This document shows positions 10,326 to 24,400 of a stretch of 64,000 nt of DNA, piece after piece. The stretch comes from Mya arenaria. Lineage: Eukaryota > Mollusca > Bivalvia > Myida > Myidae. A program made the translations under genes and the position numbers. The number at the start of each line of letters is the position of its first letter. The first letter of the stretch is position 1. The notes beneath the pieces were generated by a model. It did not search any database. It was given only the letters and a program-made list of their open reading frames with translations, and had not been told where the DNA came from. Location: the NCBI RefSeq assembly GCF_026914265.1, contig NC_069129.1, forward strand, positions 21,623,945 to 21,687,944. The letters are read 5' to 3'.

Positions 10326-12630
10326 GCGCGAGCTTTTATATTGAGGTTCGACAGGGATATATTTAAACGCTAGACCTAGTATACGAAGTTTGTGACATAT
10401 CGTTAATAACCAAATACAATGCAAAAAAAATATATAAAGTAAATCAACTGATATTACATTTGTTTTTGTTTTGTGCAGCATTTGACGTGAAAACTATTCA
10501 ATTCTATTTTTGATATGGCTTTTCAATTTTCAGAAATATAATGATTTTGGCATTTTTAAAGTAAGGGAGTTCACCCGAATTCTCACCGAATAAACATTAC
10601 AATATAGTTGTTTCCCTTGTACAAATTTACACTCATTGATATTTAATTTGCGTTTGTTTATATCAGTATGTCCTACCAATACAAAAATTCATACAGGAAG
10701 GATGACATGGATCTCGTGTGTCGTGTGGAGCAAGGAAAATAAATTGAAAGAAGCGTCATTGCAATATGGTGTAACGTAATTAACGCTCCACGACCATGTT
10801 ATGGCAAAGTAAAAAAAGCTGTTACTCAGCAGAGGGACAAAACGAGGACGTAGTGATGTCCACGAAAAGACCCTTTCCAATTTTTTGTCATACATTGCTA
10901 CCCAGGTTGTACCTGTCTCTCGTTATATTTGTCAATGCGAATGTTATTGGAATCCTAAACGAGTCTTGTATGCATACACATGTAGGATAATATCATGTAC
11001 ATGGTAGCACTGGATATGTCTAAAATTGGCCTAAACTAGTAAAATATTTGTATTTGTATTACTTCTTCAAAGAATCATGCAAAGGTAATACCAACATGTT
11101 TAGAGACGGGGCTGCCACTGCGTACCCACCGTGATCCTTAAAACTGCTGTTGGATAACGAGTAACAGCCTTAAACAATATTTTACGGGAGGGGAGGGGGA
11201 GTGGGTATCATAAAACTTGATATTTTTTAATCCACTACGTTTGCCTTCTCTATATCCAATCATCGTCTTCTAATGGGCGTGTATTAAGTAGGATGCATGT
11301 TTTTACATCAGGCCATTATGAGTATAATAAGTATTATTCACTGTTATGTGCTAAAAGGTTCAGCACAAAGAATGAATATGAACACCGGGCACACCAGTAA
11401 ATGGTTTAAGAGTCTCTGGAACCGCATTAGTCTCACCGAAAGGACTGCCGAAAGCATGGACGCCGCCCGGGAATCAATGTCTATAAAGGCTGTGAATTGT
11501 TTTATTTTTATGAGTCGGTTGTGGACAAATATGACATCAGGAACAAGTCTGAGCAGAAAAGACATTAAAAACAGACAGTAACTGATGTACATAAAGTATT
11601 ATCAAATATTGCATATTGGCGTGTTTAAGTTATGTAATATATCAATTCCATTGATTAAACGGGTCCAAGGAAAGGAACAGTCTATAGTGAAGGTTATTGC
11701 GCCCAAGAACGGACCTGCTTTCAAAAAAATTCCCTACGTATGCGCCAGTGGCAGTGGTCGTTTTCTGCCGTCGCTGGTGAAATTTCAAGGACGTACCGTA
11801 GCATGTAATATCTTGCATAATTCAAATATAACATTCGCACTTAACTATTTAAATGATAGACATAATTATCATATATGTAGTTTGTTTTAATATGCACATG
11901 AATAAAACGTAAATATTAATTTAAAGGATTGCGTTCCACATCGTAAAATTGAAGACGTTCTTGAGTCATGGTTGTTTGCGGCTAGTTACTACGGCTTCAT
12001 GAACACAGACATTTCCAATCAGTGGTTCGAAAATTGCAGTCTTAAGATGTTATGGTAGTATATTTTATAGCATTACTTTAGTATTTGTGGTGTTATCTTA
12101 AGGTTGTTGTCATGTCGGGTTTTTTTTTGTGTATTACACAAATTTACATTTTGGTATGCGTTAAGACATTCGGAGCCCCTCGGCCATTTTTGACGAAAAC
12201 AACATCGGATGTATATGGACGGTTTACAATGTCAGAAATCGGTACACTTTAAGTCCGCTGCAAGAAGATCGCGTAGTGATTTAATAAAGCAGTTAAACTT
12301 AATGACCTAGCTCTTGGGAATCTTATTTATGTTTGCGATTATACACTTGCATACATGCCCTCACTTACTTGAATGGTTGGCTTCTGTCATTTAAATAGAG
12401 CCATAAAGTACAGGTGCATTGTCAAAGTGAACGTTTTATGATAGCAAAATGCTTAGAACAAAATATGTTTTCAAAACACCGTGCAGCAAGCGTTACGGGG
12501 GTATATCTGGTCCTTCACATGATATATTCTTACCATTTGTCATGTTTTTCATAAATCATTCGGGAAACAGCCTAGTATATATAAATAATTGGAGGTCATC
12601 TTGTACCTATCCTTGTGTAAACTATTGACT
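10326..12630. other. non-coding stretch
   Basis: No convincing exon. The open frames at 11297-11890 lack splice context and family resemblance. The segment at about 12165-12330 (GGAGCCCCTCGGCCATTTTT and following) is GC-richer than its surroundings and looks like a dispersed element, but it has no second copy in the window. Confidence 0.35.
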
Positions 12631-12927
12631 CACTCTTACTCCCAAATAAGGTTAACTTTAAGTAATAATAATGTTTTAATATTCCAAAAAGGATGAAGAA
12701 ATGTCAAAAACAATGGTTCTTATGAAGTTTTTTTCTACCTTATGAGACTATAGTAGACCACAGTATATCTTTTAGCATGCACCAATCATTGTTTATCTTT
12801 TTGCGCTTCTGCTTTTAAATACACGGTTACAATATTGTTATCAGTAATCAATATTTTTCATAAATGCATTTTTTAGCAAGTAATTAAAGGTTTATCAGTC
12901 AAAATTGATGTTTCTTATACATGTGTA
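12631..12927 (+). repeat. dispersed AT-rich repeat, copy 2
   Basis: Same orientation as 931-1260. It starts CACTCTTACTCCCAAATAAG and ends with AAGTAATTAAAGGTTTATCA and a short AT-rich tail. Differences are mainly indels in the middle. Confidence 0.7.
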
Positions 12928-15427
12928 ATTATTTGATTAAGAGTGTCACTTTAAATGAAATGTCTAACGTCTGGTCTTGTTTACCACCGCGAACCGGCGA
13001 TATTGATTAGTCCATTACTATTTTTACATATAAGTTTGTGTTGTTCATTTTTTGTACGTTTTATGTTGCTTGAGTCTCTGTCATGCTCTAATGTTCACAA
13101 TACTGGTATATAGATTTGTTTGATCTAAACAAATTAGAAAGTTCATCCCAGAATCTTTATAGCAAATTTGCACAGTTCACATCAGTGCATTTAATATGTA
13201 CCTTTTAATAACATCTTCATGTTGACAATGATTAAGTTTTAATTAACATATACGAGTATAAAGTTAATAGAAAATGGACTTTGAAATAAAGAAATTAGTA
13301 TATTTATTTTGTGGGGAAATTGAGTAATACTCAACTAACCGGATACTATGCGATTTGTTTAAGTCATAGCTTTATCAAAGCAGGAAGTTCACCACTATTA
13401 TTGTACAAACTAAAAGATTGGCGCACCTTTTCACATTTTTGTTAAATAGTTTATGCAATGAAAGTTACTAACGATTTTTAAATTTTATCAGTTAACCATT
13501 ATCAAATACAGCAGGTACATATATAGCACTATAGCAAACGAAATGCATATTTAAACATTTAAATTCAATAATAAGACGAACACTCATAAACCTTAAGGGC
13601 GCTTTTGTGTATATGATTGTATCATGTTACAGCGTTCTATTCACTGAGTGCATTCAAATGGTTTCAATACTTTTATCCACATTTTTAGAGGAGGATAGAC
13701 TTACAAGTGTGGATATATGATTTTCCTGTTTTATTTGTTTATAAATGCGACCATTGTAAGTGTGGATTGCTATTGTTTAAGAATTCGGCTGGTGCCTCCT
13801 TACATGGACTATTGTTCCATATTTTGTCTGAAGTAAGATTTTCCTGGATCTAACTATCTCTTGAATTTATGTAGACGATATTATTATTTGATCAAATTTA
13901 ATGTAGTAGAATAAAGACATGTTACCACTTCCAAAGACAATTTCCTTGATTAGTTTATTAAAACAAACGTTGCGTTATAATACTTCAGTTTGCATCTAGG
14001 CAATTAAGGAGTAAGATATATATCAAAACACGAATCAAATCATACGTTTGCCATTTTTGGTTCACTTAGTCAGAGTGCGATGTTATTCAACTACCTTTAT
14101 TTAAAATAACTAGTTATATAACAATTCAACTTCCAAAACATGCTTAGTATTCAACTGCATTTCCTCCTGGTTTTTCTAATATGTTGTGGTATAGGTGTTG
14201 AAGAGATGGTTCATAGATAAAGATCGGCAATGAAATACTTAAAAAGTAGTAAATAGTTATCAATATCTCAGTGCATGATTATATTTAGAATAGGAAACGT
14301 CTTTCAGCATACGCATCTAGAGACAGTTATGCTGTTATTGGGCTGTGTATAACTAGTGGACCATTTAGAACTTCTAAGGTAATATTCAATGTATAATAAT
14401 TATAATTGTATGGAGAGTAATAAATTCATGGCGTATGTTCATTACGGACCTGTGTAAGAAGAAACTTAGTTAAAGCTCAAACATTTGAGTGTTTATCTTT
14501 TTTGTTAAATAGGTACTTTTGAACAATTTACTGCGCAATTTGATGTTTATGTTAAAGCTGTCAGGCTTTAAAAATATGCACATATCAGTAAGCCAAATGA
14601 ATGATATAAATACATTGTTAATGCGTTGAATATTATGCATTCCAGAGTCTGATACTCAAACTGGACTTAAGACTTAAGGGCATATGCTTTATATATGCAA
14701 GAATATATAACAAAACACGTTTTCAACTAATCGATTTTTTAAAGATAAGAGTGTACTTATACTGATATATTTTAATTCAAATAATTCTTATAAAATGCAA
14801 AGTACAAGTTCATAGATGATAAAAGCAGAAAGTCTGTAGTGATAATTTTATTGAAATCTGACATCATGTTAACGGTATGTTTGCGAAGTTTCAAAATAAA
14901 TTGAACAAACTTTTGCGATAAAATGAAATTTTAAATTTTTTGAATTAAATGCCAGCATCATTCTATAAACGATTTATCAAATAGAACATCATTCCGTTTC
15001 TGCAATATTGTTGGGCTTTTGTGAATCAACTTTAATTTCAAATTGCATGGAAAAGTCATGACATATATGTTTTAATTTTCTCTATTTAAAAAACATTTTA
15101 GGTGTTTGGTTACAATTTTTAAAATTGCTCGTTTTAAAAACACATTATACGAGTCTTAGATTTAAAACTAGTTAAAGCTGACTAAACAAACAGAAGTGGT
15201 TCCATCCCAAATTCAAATACGTGTAATTAAACTATAGTTAGTATACCATAAAAATGTTTATAATATCCCATTTAAAAAGAACATACACTCTTTGATGCGA
15301 TATAATGTTTGCTGAGCATAGTTGTATTCTAATTTGGTTCAATTGTAATGGAAATAAACATGTATACGAAAACGCATTTATCAGATGTGTCTGCTTCAGA
15401 AAAGGATTGACACTCAAGAACAAAGTG
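12928..15427. other. 5' flank of the receptor phosphatase gene
   Basis: Uniformly AT-rich with no exon recognised. No convincing TATA box or CpG-rich promoter is visible just upstream of the first coding exon. A 5' untranslated exon could lie anywhere here and cannot be placed from sequence alone. Confidence 0.35.
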
Positions 15428-15476
15428 ATGTTTCGGATACTTGCTCTACTGTGCCTGGCACGATTATATTTGGCAA
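15428..15476 (+). CDS. exon 1 of the receptor phosphatase: signal peptide
   Basis: It encodes MFRILALLCLARLYLA: one basic residue, then a Leu-rich hydrophobic core ending in small residues, a good secretion signal. The donor is A|GTATGT and leaves phase 1. The next exon completes an Ile codon, giving ITVIIDG before the first Cys. Without this exon the large ectodomain frame lacks both a Met start and a signal. Confidence 0.85.
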
Positions 15477-18400
15477 GTATGTACAAAGTTCAATGTGTTA
15501 TGTCTTAAATTTAAATAATAAAACAAAATCATATAGGATTTATATTCAGTTAACACTTTGAAATTATCAGTGTTCACTGGATTCATGTTTCAGTTACGGT
15601 CATTATAGACGGGGTAAATTTGAACTGTTCCACAAACTGTGCTTGTTGTAACAGAGAAGATACTCGATGTAATACACATAGTTCATATGGAAGTTATTAT
15701 TGTCATGGTGGCTGCGTTGAAACAATATGGGGCAATAAATGTCGCAATCGATGTAGAGGAAACTGTTTAAAATGTGAACATCACGAAGGCATCCAATGCT
15801 TAAAATGCAAGGACACATTTTATGACTTGAATAGTAACTGCAACAAGAGTTGTTCAATTGGATGTGCTGATGAAACATGTACTGATGATGGTACATGCAA
15901 AACATGCAAAACAGAATTTGAAGGAGATAAGTGTGACACTTGTATACAAGGGAGATACGGCGAAGATTGCTCTATGAACTGCCATCATCAAAACTGCCGT
16001 TGTACATACTTGACTGGATGTGATTCATGTAAAACTAACTTTACTGGTTCCATTTGCATGGAATGTAAAGATAGTAATTACGGGGCAGACTGCAATATGA
16101 CGTGTCCTAGCGGATGTAGCGGTCGTAAATGTACGGGGAATGGAATATGTTATCAATGCGTTTTTGGATACTATGGAGAAGACTGCAACACGCGATGTTC
16201 TAGTGGATGCAGCGGCGGAAGTTGTATGAGAAATGGAACATGTATTCAATGCAAACATGGTTATTATGGGGAACAATGCAAAATCACTTGTTCTACGGGT
16301 TGTAGGGATGGAGAATGTTATAGAAATGGGACATGCACATGTAAGGATAATTTTACGGGTACATTTTGTAACGAATGTGTTGTAGGAAAATATGGGGACA
16401 ATTGTCAACATGAATGTGGTGAAGGTTGTTCACCATCATACTGTAGCAAAGAAGACGGATACTGCAGTTGTAGTGAGAACTTTGCAGGAACGAAATGCAA
16501 TTTATGCAAAAACGGACTGTTTGGCTTGTCATGTGACTTGCATTGTTCAGATAAGTGTGTCGAACGTACATGTTCAAGAATCGATGGCGCATGCACACAC
16601 GGTTGTGATTATGGATACTCTGATACTAATTGCACAACGAAATGTGATTCGGACTGTGGGTCATGTCAACAGAATGATAAATCATATTGTACGTCATGTT
16701 TGCATGGATACTCTGGCTCAACATGCACGTGTCCACCTAATTGCGACTGTAAGGGAGGGGATAAGTGTATCGATTGCTTAGATCAGTGGATGAATCCTGG
16801 ATATGAGTGTAAATGTCAAAAGACATATTGTACTAGTAATACCTGCACCACATGCCTGAATAGTACTTTCTTTCTTACAAACAGAGATAATTCGTGCTGT
16901 GAGTGTCCTCAAAATTGTCAAGGCGGTTCCTGCACAACTGGACCCCAATGTACAAGGGGATGTGTGAATGGATTCTATGGCATGGATTGTTCTCAGAAAT
17001 GTGACGGTGATGGGTGTTTAAAATGTAGCCAAGTTGATGGAAAGTGTTCCATGTGTAAGACAGGATTGTACCCGAATGAACATGGAAATTGCACTTCTTG
17101 CAATAGTAAATGTAATAATGGGAAGTGTAACTCTGAAACAGGCAAATGTATACATGGCTGTGCGGAAAACTTTTGGGGAGACAAGTGTGACATACCTTGT
17201 AATCCTAACTGTGGAACATGTCAGCAAGATTCAGGAATCTGTGATTCATGTACAAATACAACATTTCATGGACTTTATTGCAACGCATCATGCAGTTCCT
17301 TATGCTACGAAAACAAGTGTTATCAAAGTAACGGTCATTGTTCGAATGGATGCAATAGAGATTTCTTCGGCAATCTATGTCAAACCAAATGCCCTGCAAA
17401 TTGTAAGCAAAGTGAAACAGACACGAGATGTAATGCTGATGGTATCTGCAAATTTAATTGCGTCGATGGCTATGTAGGTGTCAATTGCTCGGGTAAGAAT
17501 ATGACAAAAGTTAAAGTATTAGTATTTCATGTAGTTATAATGCTTTATAATAGTTATAGTAATATAAATAGGTAAAGTAATTGTTAGAAATACAGGTTTA
17601 TTTTCACTCTATTTTTCACATAGTTCATTTCTGATCAGTTACGATTTGTGTGCATTATTCATATTGAAGTACTTAGTGTTTTATGTCAATTAGTTTTCAA
17701 CAATGCACTTGTTCATACAATGACACCATTCTGCACAAACTATACTTTTGACGACTAGTTGAACGATAAATTTGTGTAGATTGTAGGATGATAACATATA
17801 TTATATTTGTTAATAAGAAGCGTTAAAAGCCGGACCGCTAGTAGCAGCTATTGCTGGAGGAGTAAGTAGTGGCGTTGTAGTCATCATTGGCGTCGCTGTT
17901 GCATTTTTCTTCTTTCGACGAAGGTATAGCATATGTTCACTATAACAACATATTTGTATTTGTATTCTCTAAATTATTTCATGTCTATTGGAAACATCCA
18001 TTTTTTCATACATAACGAGCTCATTTGACAAAACAAATACGTTAAAGCAGTTATATTTTTAATGAACAAATTATGATGTATAAACGTTTGTTGGTAAAAT
18101 TTACGCCAGAACAGCCATTTGCTGAAATTGGTCGACATTCGCTTATCCAAGTGCGTGTTTAACAATAGCGAATACATTGTAAATAATTATAATATATATT
18201 TTATGTAATCAATAATAAAAGTTGTTAAAATATACTGAAAGATTTAATTCACAATTTTCTTTTTGTAATATTACACTCGCTTGCCTGCCTCTAGCACAAT
18301 CAAGCGAAATGGCAATAACAAACTTCAGGCTAACATTACTGAGGAGGAAAACAAAGAAAGTAAGTCCACCCTATCATTACGTTGTTCATGTTTTGGTTAG

Positions 18401-21400
18401 GGATTTTTTTTATAAGAATGTATTATTTAAACCTCATCTTACTGCAATAAATGTTCCATTATTTTCTCTTAGTATGAAAACTTATTAACCAAAACTGCAT
18501 AAAATTGAAAATCACTTATTTTAATTTGGTTCTTATATTTTTCTTAATTTCCTTATATCATTAACAAACGAAGGTACCCATTTTAACGAAGGAAGTGTCA
18601 AAAAAGAAATAACAAAACAATATTCAACCGGTTCCCGGCCATCAGCAAACAAGCCTCCTTCAATAAAGCAACACACGTATACACATGTTGTGACCGCATC
18701 TGAAATTGAGATTGACTTGAACATAGGTAAGCCTTAAAAAGCTTTATGTCAGAATTGTTAAACACTAAGGTTAAATTTAAATGTCTGTCTGTTAAATGCA
18801 GATAAATAATACATAATTGGGAAGCATCGTTTAAGATTAAGTATTAAGCTATTATCTTAAAGGCCTTTTTTAAGCCGTCCATAAGTACCCTCCCCACCCA
18901 AAAAATAAATAAAAATAATAATAATAAAAAATCTTTTTCTTCATTGTCTTGTGATGCTTTTAAGATCTCTATAACTATTTAAAAATCACTCGTATTTGTT
19001 TATTATATATTTCCAATCAGTTAAATTAATAAACATATTCGCTATGCATATTGTTTATATGTATTAGTGAGACAATGATATTATCTACTCGAAAAGTGTC
19101 AACCCTAAATGACCCTGAGCCATAAACAATTACACTTGAAATGGCCCCTACTGTGACACCAGTGCAACTAACAGAAGATGCACGGCAGGGGTTTATCATG
19201 CAAAACATTCCTTAAACAAGGCCTTTAAGCTGTACAATACTGTTGACAAATCCAAAGATTTTGTTAGACTTGATAGATAATGATTGTTATAGGGAATAAT
19301 TGGGAAATCATACATGATATGATATGGCTTTCTTATGCACAGTATCTAATTAAGTGGTGCATTGCGGTATTTAGATGATGCTAACAATGGATCAGTTGCC
19401 AATTCTTCTAAAGATGATCAGACGTATTATAACGAACTTGGATCTTCAACTAACAAATCTAAAATACCCATTGGTCAACTCGTCAAATATGTGGATGGAA
19501 AATCGCATGAGGCGTTTAGTGTGGAATTTGAGGTAAGTGCCATGAACAATCATATTACTATGATTATAATTGGTATGCATTAAAAGGATATTGGCAATCG
19601 TGTAACACTTATCGGAAATAGTTCAATGTTTATTCATTATCAATAACGAGTAAGTTTTAGAAAGCGCCGTACAAGAACAGTTTAAGAGGAAATAATATGT
19701 ATGTTCGACTAAAGGAGTGTTTTGAAGTCATAATAATTATGTTCCTTGTTTGTTATGTATATAGTCGGTTAGTTTCATTATTCATTTGTTGACAGAAGTT
19801 TCCCATTGGTATTGTGAAGCCATATGTTGAATCGCAGAAGAAGGAAAATATTAGTAAGAATCGGTACAAGGGGATTTATCCATGTAAGTTATGGACTTTG
19901 AATTTGAATACCTTTCATGAATGGTTGCACTGCAGTATGTATTGTAGAAATGAAAGAGTCTTGCCGTTTAGTCATTTGAAAATTTAAGTTTGAAATTCCC
20001 TAACTGATTGGTTTTTATTTTTCATTTGAACATCATTACAATAACAATGTATTTCATTCGAAGTCCTTAATACAATATTCAGCTATACATCAACACGATT
20101 GTATTATATGTATTACTTTATAAATGAGTATAGTAAAGTTTTAAATATATATGTTTGAAACAATCGTTTTGTTTAAAACACTTAACCGTTTAGACGATGA
20201 CTCGAGGGTGAAGGTTAGAGGCAGTGGTGGTTCAGACTACATAAACGCAAGCTTTGTTGATGTATGTACACTTAAATGTTATTTCACCATGTTTGAGTGT
20301 GTTTTCTCTGGTTTTGCCCCCTTTTGAACAATGACATCGTTTTTAAACCTTGAGAAAAGGAAACTTTAACAAGTTAAAATTTATCAATTGATACTACCTT
20401 TTCAGGGGTATAAAAAGCCAAAGCAGTATATTGCCACATTAGGTAAGCGGTAAAATGATATATGATAGTATACCTAAATTACGGAAACAGGTGTTATTAA
20501 ATGTAAGATAAATTACATAATTTAAATAGTTATGGGTAAATCTACGGAAATTTAGTTCCGTTATTTACGGGCATTCAAATTGAATTCCTGGATTTTAAGT
20601 AATGATGTTAATGATTTTAATGGTGCAATGTACTCTCGGCTTTACCTTTGGAATGGAATTTAATTTTCCAAATTTAAAATGAATGTTAATTAAAAGCCCA
20701 TTATCTTATATAATGAATTGATATTCAATTTACAATATAACAATTTTATACTTATTCTAAGAGATGCCAATCTTTTGAAAAGCAGTTAAAACACTCGTTT
20801 TTGACTCTAAATTTAAGTTAGTTTGTTCACTGTATACAGCCACAGAAAACAATACAACTAGTCAGTTGCCAAGCAACGCTCGCCCTTCTTATCAGTTGTT
20901 TGAAGGGGGCTTATTTAACAAATAGATATGACTGTATAAGCTACATCTATTGTTCCTTCTTCATATTTGCAATAATGTATTCCCGTTCGTAACTATTCAG
21001 TGCTATTTGAATATTTCAGTAATATCGGCGTCATTCAATTGCAGGTCCAACGTCCCAGCAATTAGGAAACTTTAGTTTATTTTGGAAAATGATTTGGCAA
21101 CAAAGGGTTGAAAAAATTGTCATGCTTACCAATCTCATTGAACAGGGGGTAAGTATAAAACAACAATATTCTGTGAGGTAAAGTATTTGAAGCAATATGA
21201 TGAAGAAACAACTCTTTACTTTGTCGAAAAAGACTCACAGATTTCGTTCAATGGCATTCTTGATAATAGAGTCCTTGTCATCGTAACTATAGGAATAAGT
21301 GACAAGTAAATATATATTTCCAAATACAATTCAGTAGAGTCAAGATAGTTTTTAAACTATTTGTCACGTCTTTTTTGTAGTTTTAGAATGTTTTGTGACA

Positions 21401-24400
21401 TGTTAAAATAGCAATGTTTTTTTTCTATGTAACCTCGAAAGTTTTTATGTCTTTAAATTAGTATGTCCACTATTCCCAAATCCTTTAAAATAATACGTTG
21501 CATGAATTATTAAGATAGTATGTAAATGGTCTGTCAGAAATAATAGAAGTTTTCAAGCTGTATGCAACCGTTCCCATAGTCACATAAAACAAAAGTATGT
21601 AAAAAAGTATTTCATGTCACATGTTCTATATGTTGAATGTTGGAAAATATACACATTTAAGTCATGAGATTTATTTATGTATAATTATACTTTCAAATAT
21701 TTTCGTTGTCCGCTTCAGAAGATGACGTATGATTCCTAATTATCAATTCACAAAGTGAGTGTCGTCCAGGAGACAGCTTGAATTATGTAAACGTCTGTTA
21801 TACCTAGTTTACTTTTAAGAGAACACGCGTGCGTATTGAGGGTTCATTCCTTGAAAATGAACTAGGTATATTGATTATCGTTTACACCTTTAAGTTTAAT
21901 GAATGGTATATGCTGGCAAATGTTATTGGTGTATTATTGCAGTCTCCTAAATGCGAGCAATATTGGCCAAATCCTGGGACAACTAAGAAGTATGGTGATA
22001 TAAAGGTGGAGAGCTGTTCGGAGGATGAATATGCCGAGTTTACACGAAGAGCTTTCACAGTCACCATGGTAAGATGACACGTTCTATCTTTTATTTGATA
22101 ACATTGCATATTTCTATATGATTCATGAACAAGTAATACATATTATACTGTATTAAGTGGCAATGAACTAGTACCATTGGTGAATACGGTGTCAAAATGG
22201 TCTCAGTCATACCGAGGCTGCTTTTTTACACGTTTGGACGTATTGTGTGCTTCAAGAAAATCACTCGTCAAGAATAAGTTTGATATAAACATGACAATTA
22301 ATTTTGATAAACATATGGTATGGTTGTCTTCAGAGTTCACACGTTAATGAGATATAGTTCATTTCGTAATTAAATAAGATATCAGCATGGGGCATTACTA
22401 TCGAAAGCCACTCCGGTTTAAATATTTGATCCATATCTAAGACACTTTTGTTTAATGAATATAACCTCACTCCAGACCATAGAAAGAACCTAACTTCTTA
22501 CGTAAATTATTCAAATGTTTTAAAGTCAGCTATTTTATTTTAGTATTATACACGTTGCTAAAGCTAAAATATGACTTTTTATATCTATATGTGATTTTTT
22601 TTATCATATATATAGCATTTTAATAACTAACCATACAAAATTTAATAGGTATAAAAAGAACAATCACACTAATTGAGTAGATGTTGATATGATGTAAGGG
22701 CATTATAATGTGGCAATCGATATTCAATAATAGTATGTGATGAACAATAAATTCGTGTTTTTAAAACTTGATCATTGTCAGCCGCAAAGTTCGTTTGTTG
22801 AAGGGAAATGGATTGGGCGTTGGTCTTCGACAAACAAATAATGCAACTTAAGTCAAATGTGAGAAACAATAGTGCAATACACGTGCAAGATCAGGATCGG
22901 TTCGCCAACCTAATGTTCTTTAATACATGAATAAAACCAAAATATTCCCGTCCGAATGACTTTTACAGTGACTATGGTCTGTAAGCACGCGATGCCATTT
23001 AAAATCATGGAGTGATTATAAATGTTTCCTGAAATTAGTTGATCATTAAAGTCAGCGTGAATGCTCGATGACAGTTTCCTCTATTTTTTCATGATTGTTA
23101 ACAGGTAGCATTAACGTAGACTTCTATTCTCAGGCCAAGTTATTGTTTTATACTAGATCAAAGAGTAAAAACTTTGTAAACATAATCTATTAAAGTATTT
23201 GATTGCACAAGTGTAACTATTTTTGTGAAATAATTCAGCAAATATTGTGAAGTATGCATTGCAGTGGATTTGATATTTGATCTTTGCACATTTATCTAAT
23301 GTAACCTTTTGCCTGATCATTACAAGTGTAACAAAATTGAGACATTTTTCAATGTTTGTTTAAATATAATACGAGCAGAGAGGAAAACGTTTTAAACAGC
23401 AAGATGAAAAAGCAAATTTTTGATATCCAAATTGACCGTAAAGCATCTATCATTAAAAACCTTCATATTTTAGACGGTAGTCACGCACTCTTTTTCTTCC
23501 TGGTTTAAATTACCCCTATTCGCTGTAATAAAGGCTTTTGGTGACATGACCAACGTATATTAATTAGCCATATTATAATTTCAGCTAGATTGAGTTACAT
23601 CCTGTATAAAGAGTTTCTTCATGAATTATTCAAACTTTTGCAAAATTAATCTCTGTTTATGAAGCGAGTTTTACTTTTACAAATTATACATATGTAAACG
23701 TTTACAGTATGAAGGCATTGATGTTGCACTGTATTACATTTATATGAAAATATGACAAAACCTATGTTTGGCCACTACACTTACTAAATGTACAAACATG
23801 TGCAAACATGAAATCATGCAAGGTACTGCGGAGGACGTCTGGCAAGATGATACTGTACTATGTCATGAAAAAACAGAGCGACATGTTTCTATTGTGTATG
23901 GAATACTTGAAGAGCCATTAAATGCAAAATTCTGCTATATATTTCTATATAGTTAGTTTTTTAATACAAGAAACAGATACACAATAAAATTGTCACCTTG
24001 TCAACACCAACTCTTGTCTATTGTTATTTATACCTGTAAAATAAGTGACGATACTCTACAATCAGTCAAGCCAGGAATATGAGCACTGTGCATTGTAGTT
24101 GCATTGTTGTTGGAACCATATGTACTCATCAAATGTTACGAGCATTAAACGGGTTTTGAGCTGTGCCAAATATCAGTGTTTTTTACAACGACGACGCCGA
24201 GAACAAAACAACCGCTGCGTGATTTTAGTACTTTCTTCACATCGCAAGAATACTCAGTTTGGGGAAAACTGATAACTAAAGATGATAAGTGTGATTAGTA
24301 TATAATAAATGCAATCATCATATAACATAGACTTCATTTTTTCGAAGAACAAAAAATGTATATTTATCTAGGATAAGAGATAATGATCAAGGTAAATATC

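Noticed and set aside
16025..17477. Several long open frames on both strands inside the EGF exon.
   Set aside because: They are shadows of the Cys/Gly-rich coding frame, which has the recognisable EGF pattern and correct splice sites.
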